Positions 34,401 through 43,842 of a stretch of 64,000 bases of DNA are shown one piece after another. The notes beneath the pieces are model-generated. The model did not search any database. It was given only the letters and a program-made list of their open reading frames with translations, and was not told the DNA's origin. The DNA is from Gloeopeniophorella convolvens (taxonomy: Eukaryota; Basidiomycota; Agaricomycetes; Russulales). Position 1 is the stretch's first letter. Each line of letters opens with the position of its first letter. The stretch is from assembly GCA_022496205.1 (NCBI GenBank), contig WTXD01000023.1, forward strand, positions 248,001 to 312,000, read 5' to 3'. The translations under genes were made by a program, and so were the position numbers.

Positions 34401-35349
34401 ACTTAGACGGTTTACGCTTGTTCATCGATGCCGCGAGTGCGGTGTCAATGTCGTAAGTGAGGCTCTCTGCCTCGCCGTCTAGTTGCCATTGGTTGTTGAG
34501 TGGGACTGAGTCAGCCGGCCGAATGGGGAAGTTTTCGGCCCATTTGTCGGCATAGTCCGGGTCGAAGACGTAGCCGGTGGGGCCAGGTTCGTCTTCGAAG
34601 TCTTCTGGCAACGCGAGTGGCTGCGCGTGGATGAGAAGTGCCGAGTGATCCGAGCCTAGGCTCGCGGCACGGTCGACGCTGTGGTTGACGAAAGTACGGT
34701 TAATGCGTGCTTGTAGGTTCTCCCACATGAGGTCAATGACGGAATCCCTTTGGTCACCTTCCCCCCAACGTGTCGTGACACCGGGTTCGTTAATGAGGTT
34801 GAGGAAGTTGAGTTCCGCCCAGTCCAGTAGGTTGGACGCGCGGTCTGACTCATCCCACCCTGGGTGACTCCACATGGGGTGGTGGAGGTTGAAGTCGCCT
34901 GCGACTAGGGTGGGCACGAGTGGTTGGATAGATAGTGTTGTGAGAGAGTGGAGTGACGTCGGGTTTTCGACGTCGTGGTAGACGTTGATGACTTCGCAAC
35001 GGAAGTCGCCTTTCCGGACATCCAGCGCGATCACGCACGGGTGCGAGACGCGGTCCGGTCGGGCCGTTATCTTATAGCGTGATCGAGTACGTGAGTAAGC
35101 GACGACTTTGACAGTCGCGCGTGCGGCAGTTAGGGGATAGTGGATGTCCCAGCCCGGGGCTGCCACTGTCCCAAGTACCTCGACCCCATTGGGGTCCGAG
35201 TCTGAGCGCATGAGCCCTACTCGTTGGTACCAGGGTTCCTGAATAAGAATAAGGTCGAAGTTGTTAGTGTTGTCGAGGAGGAGGGCGTGAGTGGCTGCGT
35301 TGCGGCGTCTCATGTTGACGCTCATGATACGTAAGGGTGTATCAGTCAT
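31441..35349 (-). pseudogene. LINE ORF2: endonuclease, reverse transcriptase, RNase H; one in-frame stop
   Basis: The frame starts with ATG at 35349, overlapping the ORF1 stop by four bases (ATGA). Domain order: APE-type endonuclease (LRIMSVNMRRR, LILIQEPWY, VAGDFNLHHPMWSH, SDHSALL), reverse transcriptase (KNWRPIALLECFGKLLEKVM, LLFDIQGFFDNINHD, GTPQGSPLSPVLS, catalytic MYMDDGN), RNase H (FIFTDGSRF, DAEMAALAAG, LSDSFSSL, WCPGHAGILGNERADELAK) and a Cys-rich C-terminal motif (CDCPDAPLQTIEHVLTSCPL). The frame is interrupted once, by TGA at 33252-33250, just after the YMDD region, then continues in the same frame to 31441. The stop context fits a CGA to TGA transition at a CpG. No frameshift was found. 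Without readthrough this copy makes a protein lacking the thumb and RNase H, so it is probably dead or needs help from other copies. Confidence 0.9.
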
Positions 35350-36890
35350 ATATGATCCTCATCGATGGAGTCGATGGCGGGGATCTTATATTTCTTCCGG
35401 AGTGGGCACTCGGGTGAGCGAGCATGGTGGTCGGTGATGTCACCGGTCCGACCGGCCCGTTTGCAGTTGATGCATTTGAAGACGCATTGGCAGGCGCCGT
35501 GTTGGGGGTGGCGCTTGATGTCGGTCTTGTTGACGCAGTCGGTTGCGTGGTTGGCTGAGAGGTGGTTGCCGCCGCAGATATAGCAGCAGTGTTTGTCTTT
35601 CGACAGCCTGCAGGTGGGTGCGAGGTGGCCGAACTGCCAGCACCGGTTGCATTGGGTGAGCGTAGGGCGGGTGACCCATTTCTCGCATTTGACGCGTTTG
35701 CCGAACATGAAGATTTCGCTGTTCTTCAAAAGACTCTTAGTTATTTCACCATCGTAGTCGGTGAATGCAAAGGAAATAGAGGAAAGCGATTGTCCCTGCA
35801 TTTCGCTAGGGCGTCTGACCCATCGTGGGGTCAAGGTAAACTTCATGTTTTTGAGGGAGGGGTTCGCGTAGGTGAGTTCTTGGACGAGTTGGCCTTCTGT
35901 ATAGATGGCGCCCTCGCGGTCCCCATTGTCCCCGATGGGGTAACATGGGACACCGTGGAGAGCAACCCGGGACCAGGCGTTGTGGATGAGAACTTCTCCT
36001 CCTTCGGGGAAGGGGGCGAGCAGGAGGTGAGCTATCTGCTTGATACGGTCTGGGTTCACGTGATCTGCGAAGCGGTATACGTAGTTGTTGGTGTTGCGTG
36101 CCCAACGTCCTGCTACGAGCGGTAGGTTGACTCGGTTGTCACGCAGAAGACGTTGGACGCGCTGGCAGATGTTATATTCGGAAGTACGTTCGTGGGTGAC
36201 GAACGAGTCCATCGCCCCAGTTTGGCGGAGAACGACCACCTCCGTGGGGGGGAGAGGTTCGTTCGTCTTGGCTGGTGGGGCGTTCTCTGGTTTGGCCTGG
36301 TCTGTGAGTGTGACCGAGGCTTTAGCGACGGCGGGGTCTTTCTTGGCACGGTTCTTCCCCGCCGCTCTGGCGTAGGATACCCCGTGCCATTCGTTCTGTC
36401 GCGTTAGGGGGTGAGGAGGAGGGTCAGCGAAGGTTCGGCGGGCTGCGTCAATGGTCTGCTGCGCTCGAGTCATGTCGGGTTTGTTCTGGAAGGAAGCCAT
36501 AGTGGCTTCGGCATCTGCGACCGCCTTGCTGCCTGGGGCGCCCGTTGCTTTGGTCCAGACTGCTTTGGAGTAGACCTCGAAGGCGCCCTCAGGTGGTGGG
36601 TTATTGTTCGGGTCGAGAGGGTTAGACGTGACTGCGTTGTCAATGCGCGCACTCTGTGATTTGGTGAGCGTCTCGGGGTTGGAGACGACCACCCGGCTGA
36701 ATCCGCCGCCGGACGCAGCGGATTTCTGTAGTAGCGGGTTGTTAGTCTCGAGGCGCTGAAGGCGAGCGTTAAGCTCTGAGAAGTTGTCGGTGATAGATTT
36801 GTTGAGGGCGGCGAGCCAGCCTGGAGGTTTGGTCGCGTCGGACATGTCGAAGTAGTTGGGCTCTTGGATGACCGTTTGTTCGACCTCCAT
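35346..36890 (-). CDS. LINE ORF1: gag-like nucleic-acid-binding protein with zinc knuckles
   Basis: A frame of 514 codons, intact. N-terminal part is Ala/Pro-rich with a possible short coiled coil (ITDNFSELNARLQRLETNN). The C-terminal third holds CCHC-type knuckles (CNRCWQFGHLAPTC, CCYICGGNHLSANHATDC) and a further Cys cluster (CQCVFKCINC). Such ORF1 proteins bind the element RNA and form the transposition particle. The stop overlaps the ATG of ORF2 (ATGA), suggesting that ORF2 is translated by termination-reinitiation. Confidence 0.9.
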   Translation of the reverse strand: MEVEQTVIQEPNYFDMSDATKPPGWLAALNKSITDNFSELNARLQRLETNNPLLQKSAASGGGFSRVVVSNPETLTKSQSARIDNAVTSNPLDPNNNPPPEGAFEVYSKAVWTKATGAPGSKAVADAEATMASFQNKPDMTRAQQTIDAARRTFADPPPHPLTRQNEWHGVSYARAAGKNRAKKDPAVAKASVTLTDQAKPENAPPAKTNEPLPPTEVVVLRQTGAMDSFVTHERTSEYNICQRVQRLLRDNRVNLPLVAGRWARNTNNYVYRFADHVNPDRIKQIAHLLLAPFPEGGEVLIHNAWSRVALHGVPCYPIGDNGDREGAIYTEGQLVQELTYANPSLKNMKFTLTPRWVRRPSEMQGQSLSSISFAFTDYDGEITKSLLKNSEIFMFGKRVKCEKWVTRPTLTQCNRCWQFGHLAPTCRLSKDKHCCYICGGNHLSANHATDCVNKTDIKRHPQHGACQCVFKCINCKRAGRTGDITDHHARSPECPLRKKYKIPAIDSIDEDHI

Positions 36891-36972
36891 CTTGAGCTCT
36901 TTCAGTTTATTCCTACCCGTCGCGTCTAGAATTGCCTCATAGTCGACTGACTCTTGCGAGGCTGCGCGGGCG

Positions 36973-36987
36973 TAGGTGTGTCATGAT
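36973..36987 (+). repeat. Target-site duplication, right copy
   Basis: TAGGTGTGTCATGAT next to the 5' end of the LINE; identical to 31174-31188. Confidence 0.92.
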
Positions 36988-37179
36988 GGTGGTGGTCCAA
37001 CCAGAGGTCTCGGGGAAATCGGACCGCAAGGCGAACGCGAAACTGCTGGCCAGCCTGGCCTGCTGGGACGACTTTGGTGGAATGCAGTTCCTCTCATTCC
37101 ATGATAAACACACTAAGTACAACGTGCATATATGTAATGAGTCCATCGTTCGCAAAATTGCGAGTCCAGTTCCGCCACC

Positions 37180-37724
37180 TCATACAAGCGCAGCCAACAT
37201 GCCTGCGCCGACGGCGCCGGCGACGAACGCGACTTCGCGCGCCGCGGCGAACGTAGGTGTAGCGGCGTTAGACGAGCTTGAACTCGACGATGCGCTGCTG
37301 CTTGAGGATGATAAACTGCTCGAAAGGCTGCTGAGAACGCTCGAGGAACGACTCTGCACGCTGGACGACAGTGAGGAAGCATCGCTGCTCGCTACACTCG
37401 AGAGCGACGAGGCGACGCTCGAAGCGCCGCTCGAGCTAGACGAGGTGATGCTTGAAGCCCCACTTGATGCCCTGCTTATGGCGCTGCTCAGGACAGAGGA
37501 GCCAACGCTCGAGAGGGAGGAACCAATGCTTGAGAGGGAGGAGCCGACCTGGCGCGCGGCGACAGGGTTTGTCGGCGTGGCACGAGGAGCTGCAGGAGTG
37601 TCTCCGTCAGTAGAAATAAGATAAATCAGCACGGAAGCTGCGTACTGATAGCTGGGTCAGGTAGTGCGTTCGCACATGCGGCGAGGACGGTGGTGAAAAT
37701 GACGAGTGGGATTGCGCGAACCAT
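37180..37724 (-). CDS. Serine-rich GPI-anchored surface protein without CFEM domain
   Basis: Two exons on the minus strand (37724-37646 and 37589-37180) give 489 bases, 162 residues. Exon 1 is a signal peptide (MVRAIPLVIFTTVLAACANA) with a few mature residues. Intron 1 (37645-37590, GTACGC to CTGCAG) is phase 1. Exon 2 encodes Ser/Ala repeats of the type SSLSSIGSSLSSVGSS and a hydrophobic GPI tail (FVAGAVGAGMLAALV). The repeat style, tail and phase 1 entry into the Ser-rich exon match the CFEM genes of this window, but no CFEM cysteines are present. It may be a CFEM gene that lost its domain exons, or an independent wall protein. It starts about 200 bases from the LINE end. Confidence 0.78.
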
Positions 37725-40700
37725 TTTTGGTGGGTAAGACTGGGTGATCTGTGTTCATTCTCGTAGCTGTTGAAGTTGCTTAAGTACTGTAGGGTGTGCA
37801 TCGGATGCTACACCACACCAACGGTCACCGTCTGTCACTATGCGCAGCTCCGGTGTTCAGCGGGCGTCATCCTGTGGAGCAGGGTCCAATTTTACACACG
37901 ACCCGAAGGGTGGGCCCTCGGCATAAGCTCGGAAAGGGAACTAGACCCATCGAATCTGTACACCGTAGCGCGTTTTGGGGATGGTTAGGGTGGTGCATGA
38001 AGGCTGCGCGTAGTTGATGAAGTGGAGTGCGTTTCGAGGGCGAGACAACGAATCGTCTGGGCCTTCTTGCGTAAGTCAAGCACGTGCGGGGTAGATGTCG
38101 CTCCTGCGGAACCGGAGACGCAATTTCTCGCTCGTGAGGGGAAGTATACGGGTGCCCAACCAGTCAACCAGTGCCTTGTGTGACCTCGGAGAGTTACTTC
38201 AATAAATTTGTAGACCGTCCACGAACTTCGAAATGAGTATCCATGCACGGAGGGATCAAGCGCTCATAGATGACATAATCTGACATCGGCGAGCGCTTAT
38301 ATTATTCCCTTCTTCTCCTGCCAACCCGGGGACTCTGTATATCAGTGTCCCTTGTGCACCGCCGATGCGCAGATAACTGGCGCAGCTAGGTGTCGTGTAC
38401 TTTTATTTGTTCTTGATCTGTTTCGTGTGCGTATCGGACTACGCCGGGTCCAAGGCCAACATGAACAAGGTATCGAACTGTAGCATTGCTCACTGCTAGC
38501 ACCTGGAGTCACGAGAGTATAACCGCCTGTGCAATTTCACCAGTTCATGAGAGCACCCGTATGTATGGCTTTGAGGCAGATTCCTGGTCTCCCTGCGCGG
38601 GTCAACTTGACGGTTTAACCCGCGGCATGCTTACAATTCCGTGGCGAGCTGAGGTGGCCGGCTGATACCGGCATGTAACGTCCACCCCGATGGTCTCATC
38701 TCTGGCAAGTGCGCAGAGGCAGGAGGCACCAACAGCCGCGCGCAGCTCTACCTTGACGCACGACGTACCCCGGCATCTTACCCCAGAATTTCTGGCCTCT
38801 TCCTTGTACGTAGAGATCGACCTCTGTATCAGTGTTGTCACTCTCTAGCCTCGCACTCGTGAACCCTGCTCGATCCCACGTTTTGCGGTATGCTCTACCC
38901 ATCGTTGTACGTACCCACCATCCGATTCTTCCGCGTGCACGAACACTCACGAGACAGCGTTGATATCACATGCATACACTCGAATGCGGCGTACCAGAGC
39001 GCAATATTCTCGTGCGTCGTGGCCAGCTGGCCGCCTGAGACCTTACAGGCTATTACCGCGCTGCATGGTCAGCGAGGAAGCAATGGTGCGTGTGAAATTT
39101 GTAGTCTGTTCCAACGTTGTAGGTGCTGACGATCGATCTTCTTGCAGTCACACTCGTTCCAACGTCGGCTACTGAGACACCCACCTCGACTCACGCCGCC
39201 GCCGCACGCCCTTCTCTGCCTTCTCTCAATCATGTCCGCAGCGCGCAGGCACTCCTGAGACCCATTTCCGCAGCGTCGCTTCAATTTGGGCTTCCTGCTA
39301 CTGGAGAAGAAATGAGAGGCACGCACAAAACGCGTAAATAAGACGTGAGGTGGCGCCGAGTTGCAGGTCCAGAGCAGATTCTACACACGGGCAAATCAGC
39401 CCGAAGATCTTCGAGACGTCGCCGCGGGGCATTCGATAGTGCTCGATCCAGCCTTTCCTCCTTAGCAAGCGGTGTGTGGTAGCGCAGAAGCGCCTCATGA
39501 CTGGGCACAGGGTGGCCGGCCTCAGACTGAGGTCGAATACCCTGCCTGTGTGCCGCGAGGCAAGAGGAGCCAAGTCGCGAACTGTGCACAGGCCGATCTA
39601 AGGTACGCTCCGGCACCGAGATGTTATACAAAGAATTGTGGAGCGGCCCCAGCAAGGAAGAATCGGGGAGGTCTCAAACTGGTGCACCGCGTCTGGACTT
39701 GGGCATCGATCCAACGTCATCCACATGCAGATGCAGATGCATCGACCGACGTCCATTTCAAAAGAACATGCACCACCCGCACCGAGTATGCCGCGAGGCT
39801 CGTGTGCCGACACGCATCCATTACTCGTGTGGAAATCACGATGCTCGATGAGCAGCCCGATTACTAGTAGATGAGCAAGGGACGAACGGTACCTTGAGGC
39901 AACCTCAAGGAGGGACGCCGTGACAACGCTGTTTCTCACAGTGCGTCACCGCTGATCTCACCAGTAAGACAAACAAATTGAACGGGGCTCAACTTCGAAC
40001 AGGTGACCATGTGGTGGCAGTTCGTCCGCCAAGTTTAATATAATGCATCATACTTACTTTGTAGAGCTCCGAACCGGGAGGAAAGACTCCGGCGTCGACG
40101 CATGGTCACCGGTGACGCGCATCTTTTTGGTTCCGTTGATTCATGACCGGAATAGGAAGGAGATTATTCTGCTTCTCTTGTCCTCTCCGACCATGAGCAC
40201 AGCCATTACGCTCGACCCTGGCCCGTTCTCCAATGCTCTTTTCAGCTCCAGCGCCCGAGGGAGCGCACAGACCGCGCGGTCCATGGGCGCATTGCGAATC
40301 AACGGGCTGCAGCAGAACTCTGCTTGACCTGTTTCTCCCGCTAGACCACGAGGACACTGAAACCTGACGACCTTGGCGCTGGATCGTCGCTCAAAAGAAC
40401 CTTGGGCGCGACGTGATCATACCTGGAAGCCCCCATCTGTGCATGTGCAAGCACCTCAAGAGGAATTCCGCACGGTACGCAGAATTTCCATCCCCGTGGC
40501 ATTGGCTTTTACAATCCGCCTGTCAAAGACAAATTTCTGTGGTGTAATGGGTGGGGCGAGTACGCGCGGATGTCCGTCGAAAGACCTCATGGCCCTTCAG
40601 CTGACTCTTGGATTTGCTGCCCTGCCCCTGGCTACGCAAAGTGGAGTGTGTGGAGGGACGGGATATGGGGCAGACGCAGGGCGAGGGCTCCCAGGACGGC

Positions 40701-40791
40701 TCCGCCGTGTGCGCAACAGGGCTTCCCAGCATCACGTCGCTGTGCCACCCGATCTAGTCCCCATCCCCACACGTGATCGCGCCCTCCAACG
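37725..40791. other. Long intergenic region, no gene seen
   Basis: About 3 kb. Many short frames, none with a recognisable domain, signal peptide or convincing splice plan. The last 100 bases are the promoter of CFEM 5. Confidence 0.45.
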
Positions 40792-40798
40792 TATATAT
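40792..40798 (+). promoter_or_regulatory. TATA box of CFEM gene 5
   Basis: TATATAT, 92 bases before the ATG at 40884; a pyrimidine-rich leader follows. Confidence 0.55.
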
Positions 40799-40883
40799 CC
40801 TCTCCTGTTTGACTTTCATCCCCACCTGCCGAAGCTCCCGCACGTCCCTACGCTTCCCCGCGCACCACCTTAGATCCTGCACC

Positions 40884-41545
40884 ATGTTCGCTAATGCCAT
40901 CCACGTCCTCGTTGCCTTCACCGTCGCTGCCGTCGGCGTGTCGGCCCAGAGCAGCTCCGGGCTCCCCTCCGGCATCGACAGCTGCGTCCTCGGTTGCCTG
41001 TCCTCCGCACAGGGTCCCAACACCTGCGCGTCCTTGTATGTCACTTGCCACCCTACACAAGCGCGCCTTCGACTGACTCTTGGCTAGCACCGACGTAACC
41101 TGCGTCTGCTCCAATTCGGCTTTCCAGAGTGCCGCCACGCAGTGTCTTCAATCCAAGTGCACGTCCCAGGATCAGCAGGCCGCTCTCACTCTTCAGCAGC
41201 AGCAGTGCGCAGGTATGTGTCGCAGCACAATCTAGGCCCGGTGCCGTTGACCAATGTCGTATAGCTGTCTCGTCCTCTGCAACTAGCGCGCTGTCCTCCG
41301 CTTCGAGCAGCGCATCAAGCGCTGCTTCGAGCCTCTCCTCGGGCGCGTCGTCAAAAAGCTCGAGCCTGTCTTCTGCAGCCTCCTCTGCAGCTTCGTCCCT
41401 TTCGTCGCAGGCCTCGGCCGCGTCCAGCGCCGCTTCTTCTGCATCCAGCGCTGCCAATGGCGCCGTTCCCATCTTCCAGATACCCCTCATCCCGGCCGCC
41501 GTCGCACTCGCAGGAGTGGCCTTGGGTGGTGCCTTGGTCCTTTAG
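40884..41545 (+). CDS. CFEM-domain GPI-anchored protein 5
   Basis: Three exons (40884-41035, 41088-41212, 41265-41545) sum to 558 bases, 185 residues. Signal peptide MFANAIHVLVAFTVAAVGVSA; eight CFEM cysteines (CVLGC, NTCASFTDVTCVC, TQC, SKC, QQQC). The Asp before CxC (TDVTCVC) is kept, so haem binding is plausible. Intron 1 is phase 2 after the third Cys and intron 2 phase 1 after the eighth, the same positions as in CFEM 1, 3 and 4; exon 2 is again 125 bases. It lacks the micro-exon. The tail is a Ser/Ala repeat ending in a GPI signal (IPAAVALAGVALGGALVL). Confidence 0.9.
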
Positions 41546-42561
41546 AGGCGCCAACATGCCGTAACGTCAAGCTGCATTTATCTGCTTCCGACGTTCTGAT
41601 GCATGATGTGCCCAATTTACGCTCGCCCAGCCTTGACCTATCATGATCTTGCCACGACCGTACCTTCTATAATTCACTACCTCCCCGTTTTGGACTTTTA
41701 TCTCCTGGCCTGTGCGAGGAAAGCACGGGTGCGATTCACCAAATGTATGCTACAGACTCCTCCAAATGGTTCATCTGTTTGCTGCGTGCGATGAATTCCA
41801 TGTTTCATCCAAAGATGGCGACTCAATGGGTGGTGTGCATGATGCGCTCAGGGAGGTGTTTGTGCGCCAGTTAGACAGGTGCCACGCGCCACAGACGCTG
41901 TATGTGGGAATTGTGCTATATCGGACGTGTACCCCGTAGAAGCACGCACTGGCACGCGTCGGCCGTGCTCTGATATCATGTCTTTCAGAGTCCCGCGTGT
42001 GGAGGCGGCACCTCCTGTCCAGGACTAGTAGTAGAGCCCCCAACGGCTCCAATTGCGCAACAGATGATGGTGAATACGGCGATCGTGTGATGACGATGAC
42101 GATGACGATGCATATGGAACTGCTTTGATTGCTATGGTCTCATACAGCGCGCAACATGTTAGTGCTGTGCGCCGCGCGCAAGCTGCAGATACATACATAT
42201 AAGACAATTGGATGCATACAAAGTTGCGCTGGCCTAGAATTGCGACCGAGATCATCGGTATCACGATCAGCATCAAGATACAGATACAGATACTCCTGTC
42301 TCCTCCCCGACCCGAACCTCGAAGTCGTGTACAGCATCGCCAACAACGTGTGTGCTCGTCAAGTAAACGCACATCCCTGTATAGCCGTGCCTCGGCGACC
42401 CCTTGATCTTCCATCTTCCGCACCCAACACCCGCGGCACCCCGAGGGTGATAGGTGTCCATATATAGAAAGCGGCGTCACCGGTGATTCCGAGGGTGCAA
42501 GAGGGGGAGGGGCTCGCGCTCCAACGGCCCAGGTCCTCGCCTCTCGTGGAAGCTTATCGCA
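41546..42561. other. Intergenic with short simple repeats
   Basis: A GATGAC microsatellite (four units) at about 42089-42112 and short GATACA repeats near 42278-42292. No gene seen. Confidence 0.5.
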
Positions 42562-42932
42562 CTATGACGCGAGCCGGAGCGGCGCCTGCCCGTGCCCTTG
42601 CATTACAGGGGCAGCCAAGGGCGTACCAGAGGGGCGCGCCGGCCCCAGCTGCGTGCCGTACGCGGGTGTGGAGAGAATTGTTGGCGTCGGGTGCGATGTT
42701 AATGTGGGTGCGCGGGCGGGCGGGAGGGACGAGAGCGGCGGCGGGCTGTGCGTGGGGTTGCAGTGGTGATTAGGCAGCCGGGTACAGTGCAGAAAGAAGC
42801 GCGAACGTACGGGATTAGACCGGAGTGGATCGCTGGGCGGGGCGCTGGTGGTACGGCGAGGAACGGGTGGTGAGGAACGGGCGCGGCGGCGGCGCAGGCG
42901 GTGCAGACGAGGAGGAGCGGTGCGGTGCGCAT
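42562..42932 (-). CDS. Candidate small proline-rich secreted protein
   Basis: A two-exon model on the minus strand: 42932-42811 and 42745-42562, 306 bases, 101 residues, in frame. Exon 1 opens with a signal peptide (MRTAPLLLVCTACAAAAP). The intron has a good donor (GTACGT), a branch-like CTAAT and a GCACAG acceptor. Exon 2 is open for 61 codons and very Pro/Thr/Ser-rich (PPPPLSSLPPARAPTLTSHP). The first exon is 122 bases in phase 2, the same as exon 1 of CFEM 3 and 4, though no CFEM domain follows. The region is GC-rich, which makes open frames common, so this is only a candidate. Confidence 0.38.
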
Positions 42933-43842
42933 GCTGGGCTGGCGTCTATGGGTGGGGAGAGATGACGGGTGGACGGTCGCGAGGAGGCTGGTATGTATAC
43001 TCGCGCGCACCCGGGGGTGCTCCTAGCAGACAGCGCGGGGCGGACGCAATTGGGAGGGTGGCTTCCTTCTGTATTGTGTCATGGGCTTCTGCTATTGGAC
43101 TGGCCCCACCGCGCGGAGCTTCGGGCAGGTTCGTCTGTAAACCAGGGTGAGTCGCCCTCCGGCTAACAAGGGGACTGAGTTGAAAACCCTCGCTTGGGTA
43201 CTAGCATATGGGGCATTTCGACCTGATAATTGCCGGGCGCGGGCTGTCGCTGACCGCCGTCCAGACTCACGAGGACGATGTTTTGCTGATCAAAGTTTGG
43301 CGAGCTGTGGGAACCGAGGCCAGTCGCTGGGGCGTACGCAGGGATACGCTCGCGTCCGTCCGAGGTGGCGGCGTGAGAACCTGCGAACACTGGATGTGCG
43401 GGCTTCGCGCCGGGGATTCGCAGGGCCGTCCTCGGACAGAAATGATGCGAATCGCTGTGAAGGGGTGACTGTGGGCATGTGTACGCGGTATGTATGCGCT
43501 GGGTGATAGCATGGCATGCGAGACTCAGGGAACGAATGGCCAGGCTGAGGCGGCCCTGCATCAGAGTCCCACATATCGTCACGACGTAGTGGCGAGCGGC
43601 CAAGTTGCGGCTATCGTATCACATACCGCCGGACACGCCCCGGAGCCTCGCCTACATATTTACAGCCCGATATAAGTACGCTGTATAAACTCACTGTTAC
43701 ATATCAAAAGCTATTGGGCTATTCCGTGACTACGCTATATCGCCCTGATACACGGGTGTAAAGTACAAGGACCTTCAGTGCAAGAACCCAAGTCTAATTT
43801 TGTCGTGCCTTCTCTTCTCTGCTTCCAATATGCGCCGGCGCG
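42933..43842. other. Intergenic, nothing recognised
   Basis: Upstream of the proline-rich candidate and downstream of the potassium transporter. No supported gene. Confidence 0.5.

Larger units (their letters stand above)
31189..36972 (-). mobile_element. Tad-type non-LTR retrotransposon (LINE), near full length
   Basis: About 5.8 kb on the minus strand, bounded by a perfect 15-base target duplication. The 3' end carries a poly-A tail of 22 bases (T run at 31189-31210 on the plus strand). Order 5' to 3': short leader of about 80 bases, ORF1 with zinc knuckles, ORF2 with endonuclease, reverse transcriptase and RNase H, 3' UTR, poly-A. This is the layout of Tad-clade LINEs of fungi. Perfect duplication, long pure poly-A and one internal stop suggest a recent insertion. 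It landed between CFEM gene 4 and the Ser-rich GPI gene without breaking either. Confidence 0.93.

Noticed and set aside
42085..42112. GATGAC repeat considered as the start of a CRISPR-like array
   Set aside because: It is a simple microsatellite with no spacers, and CRISPR is not expected in a fungal nuclear genome.
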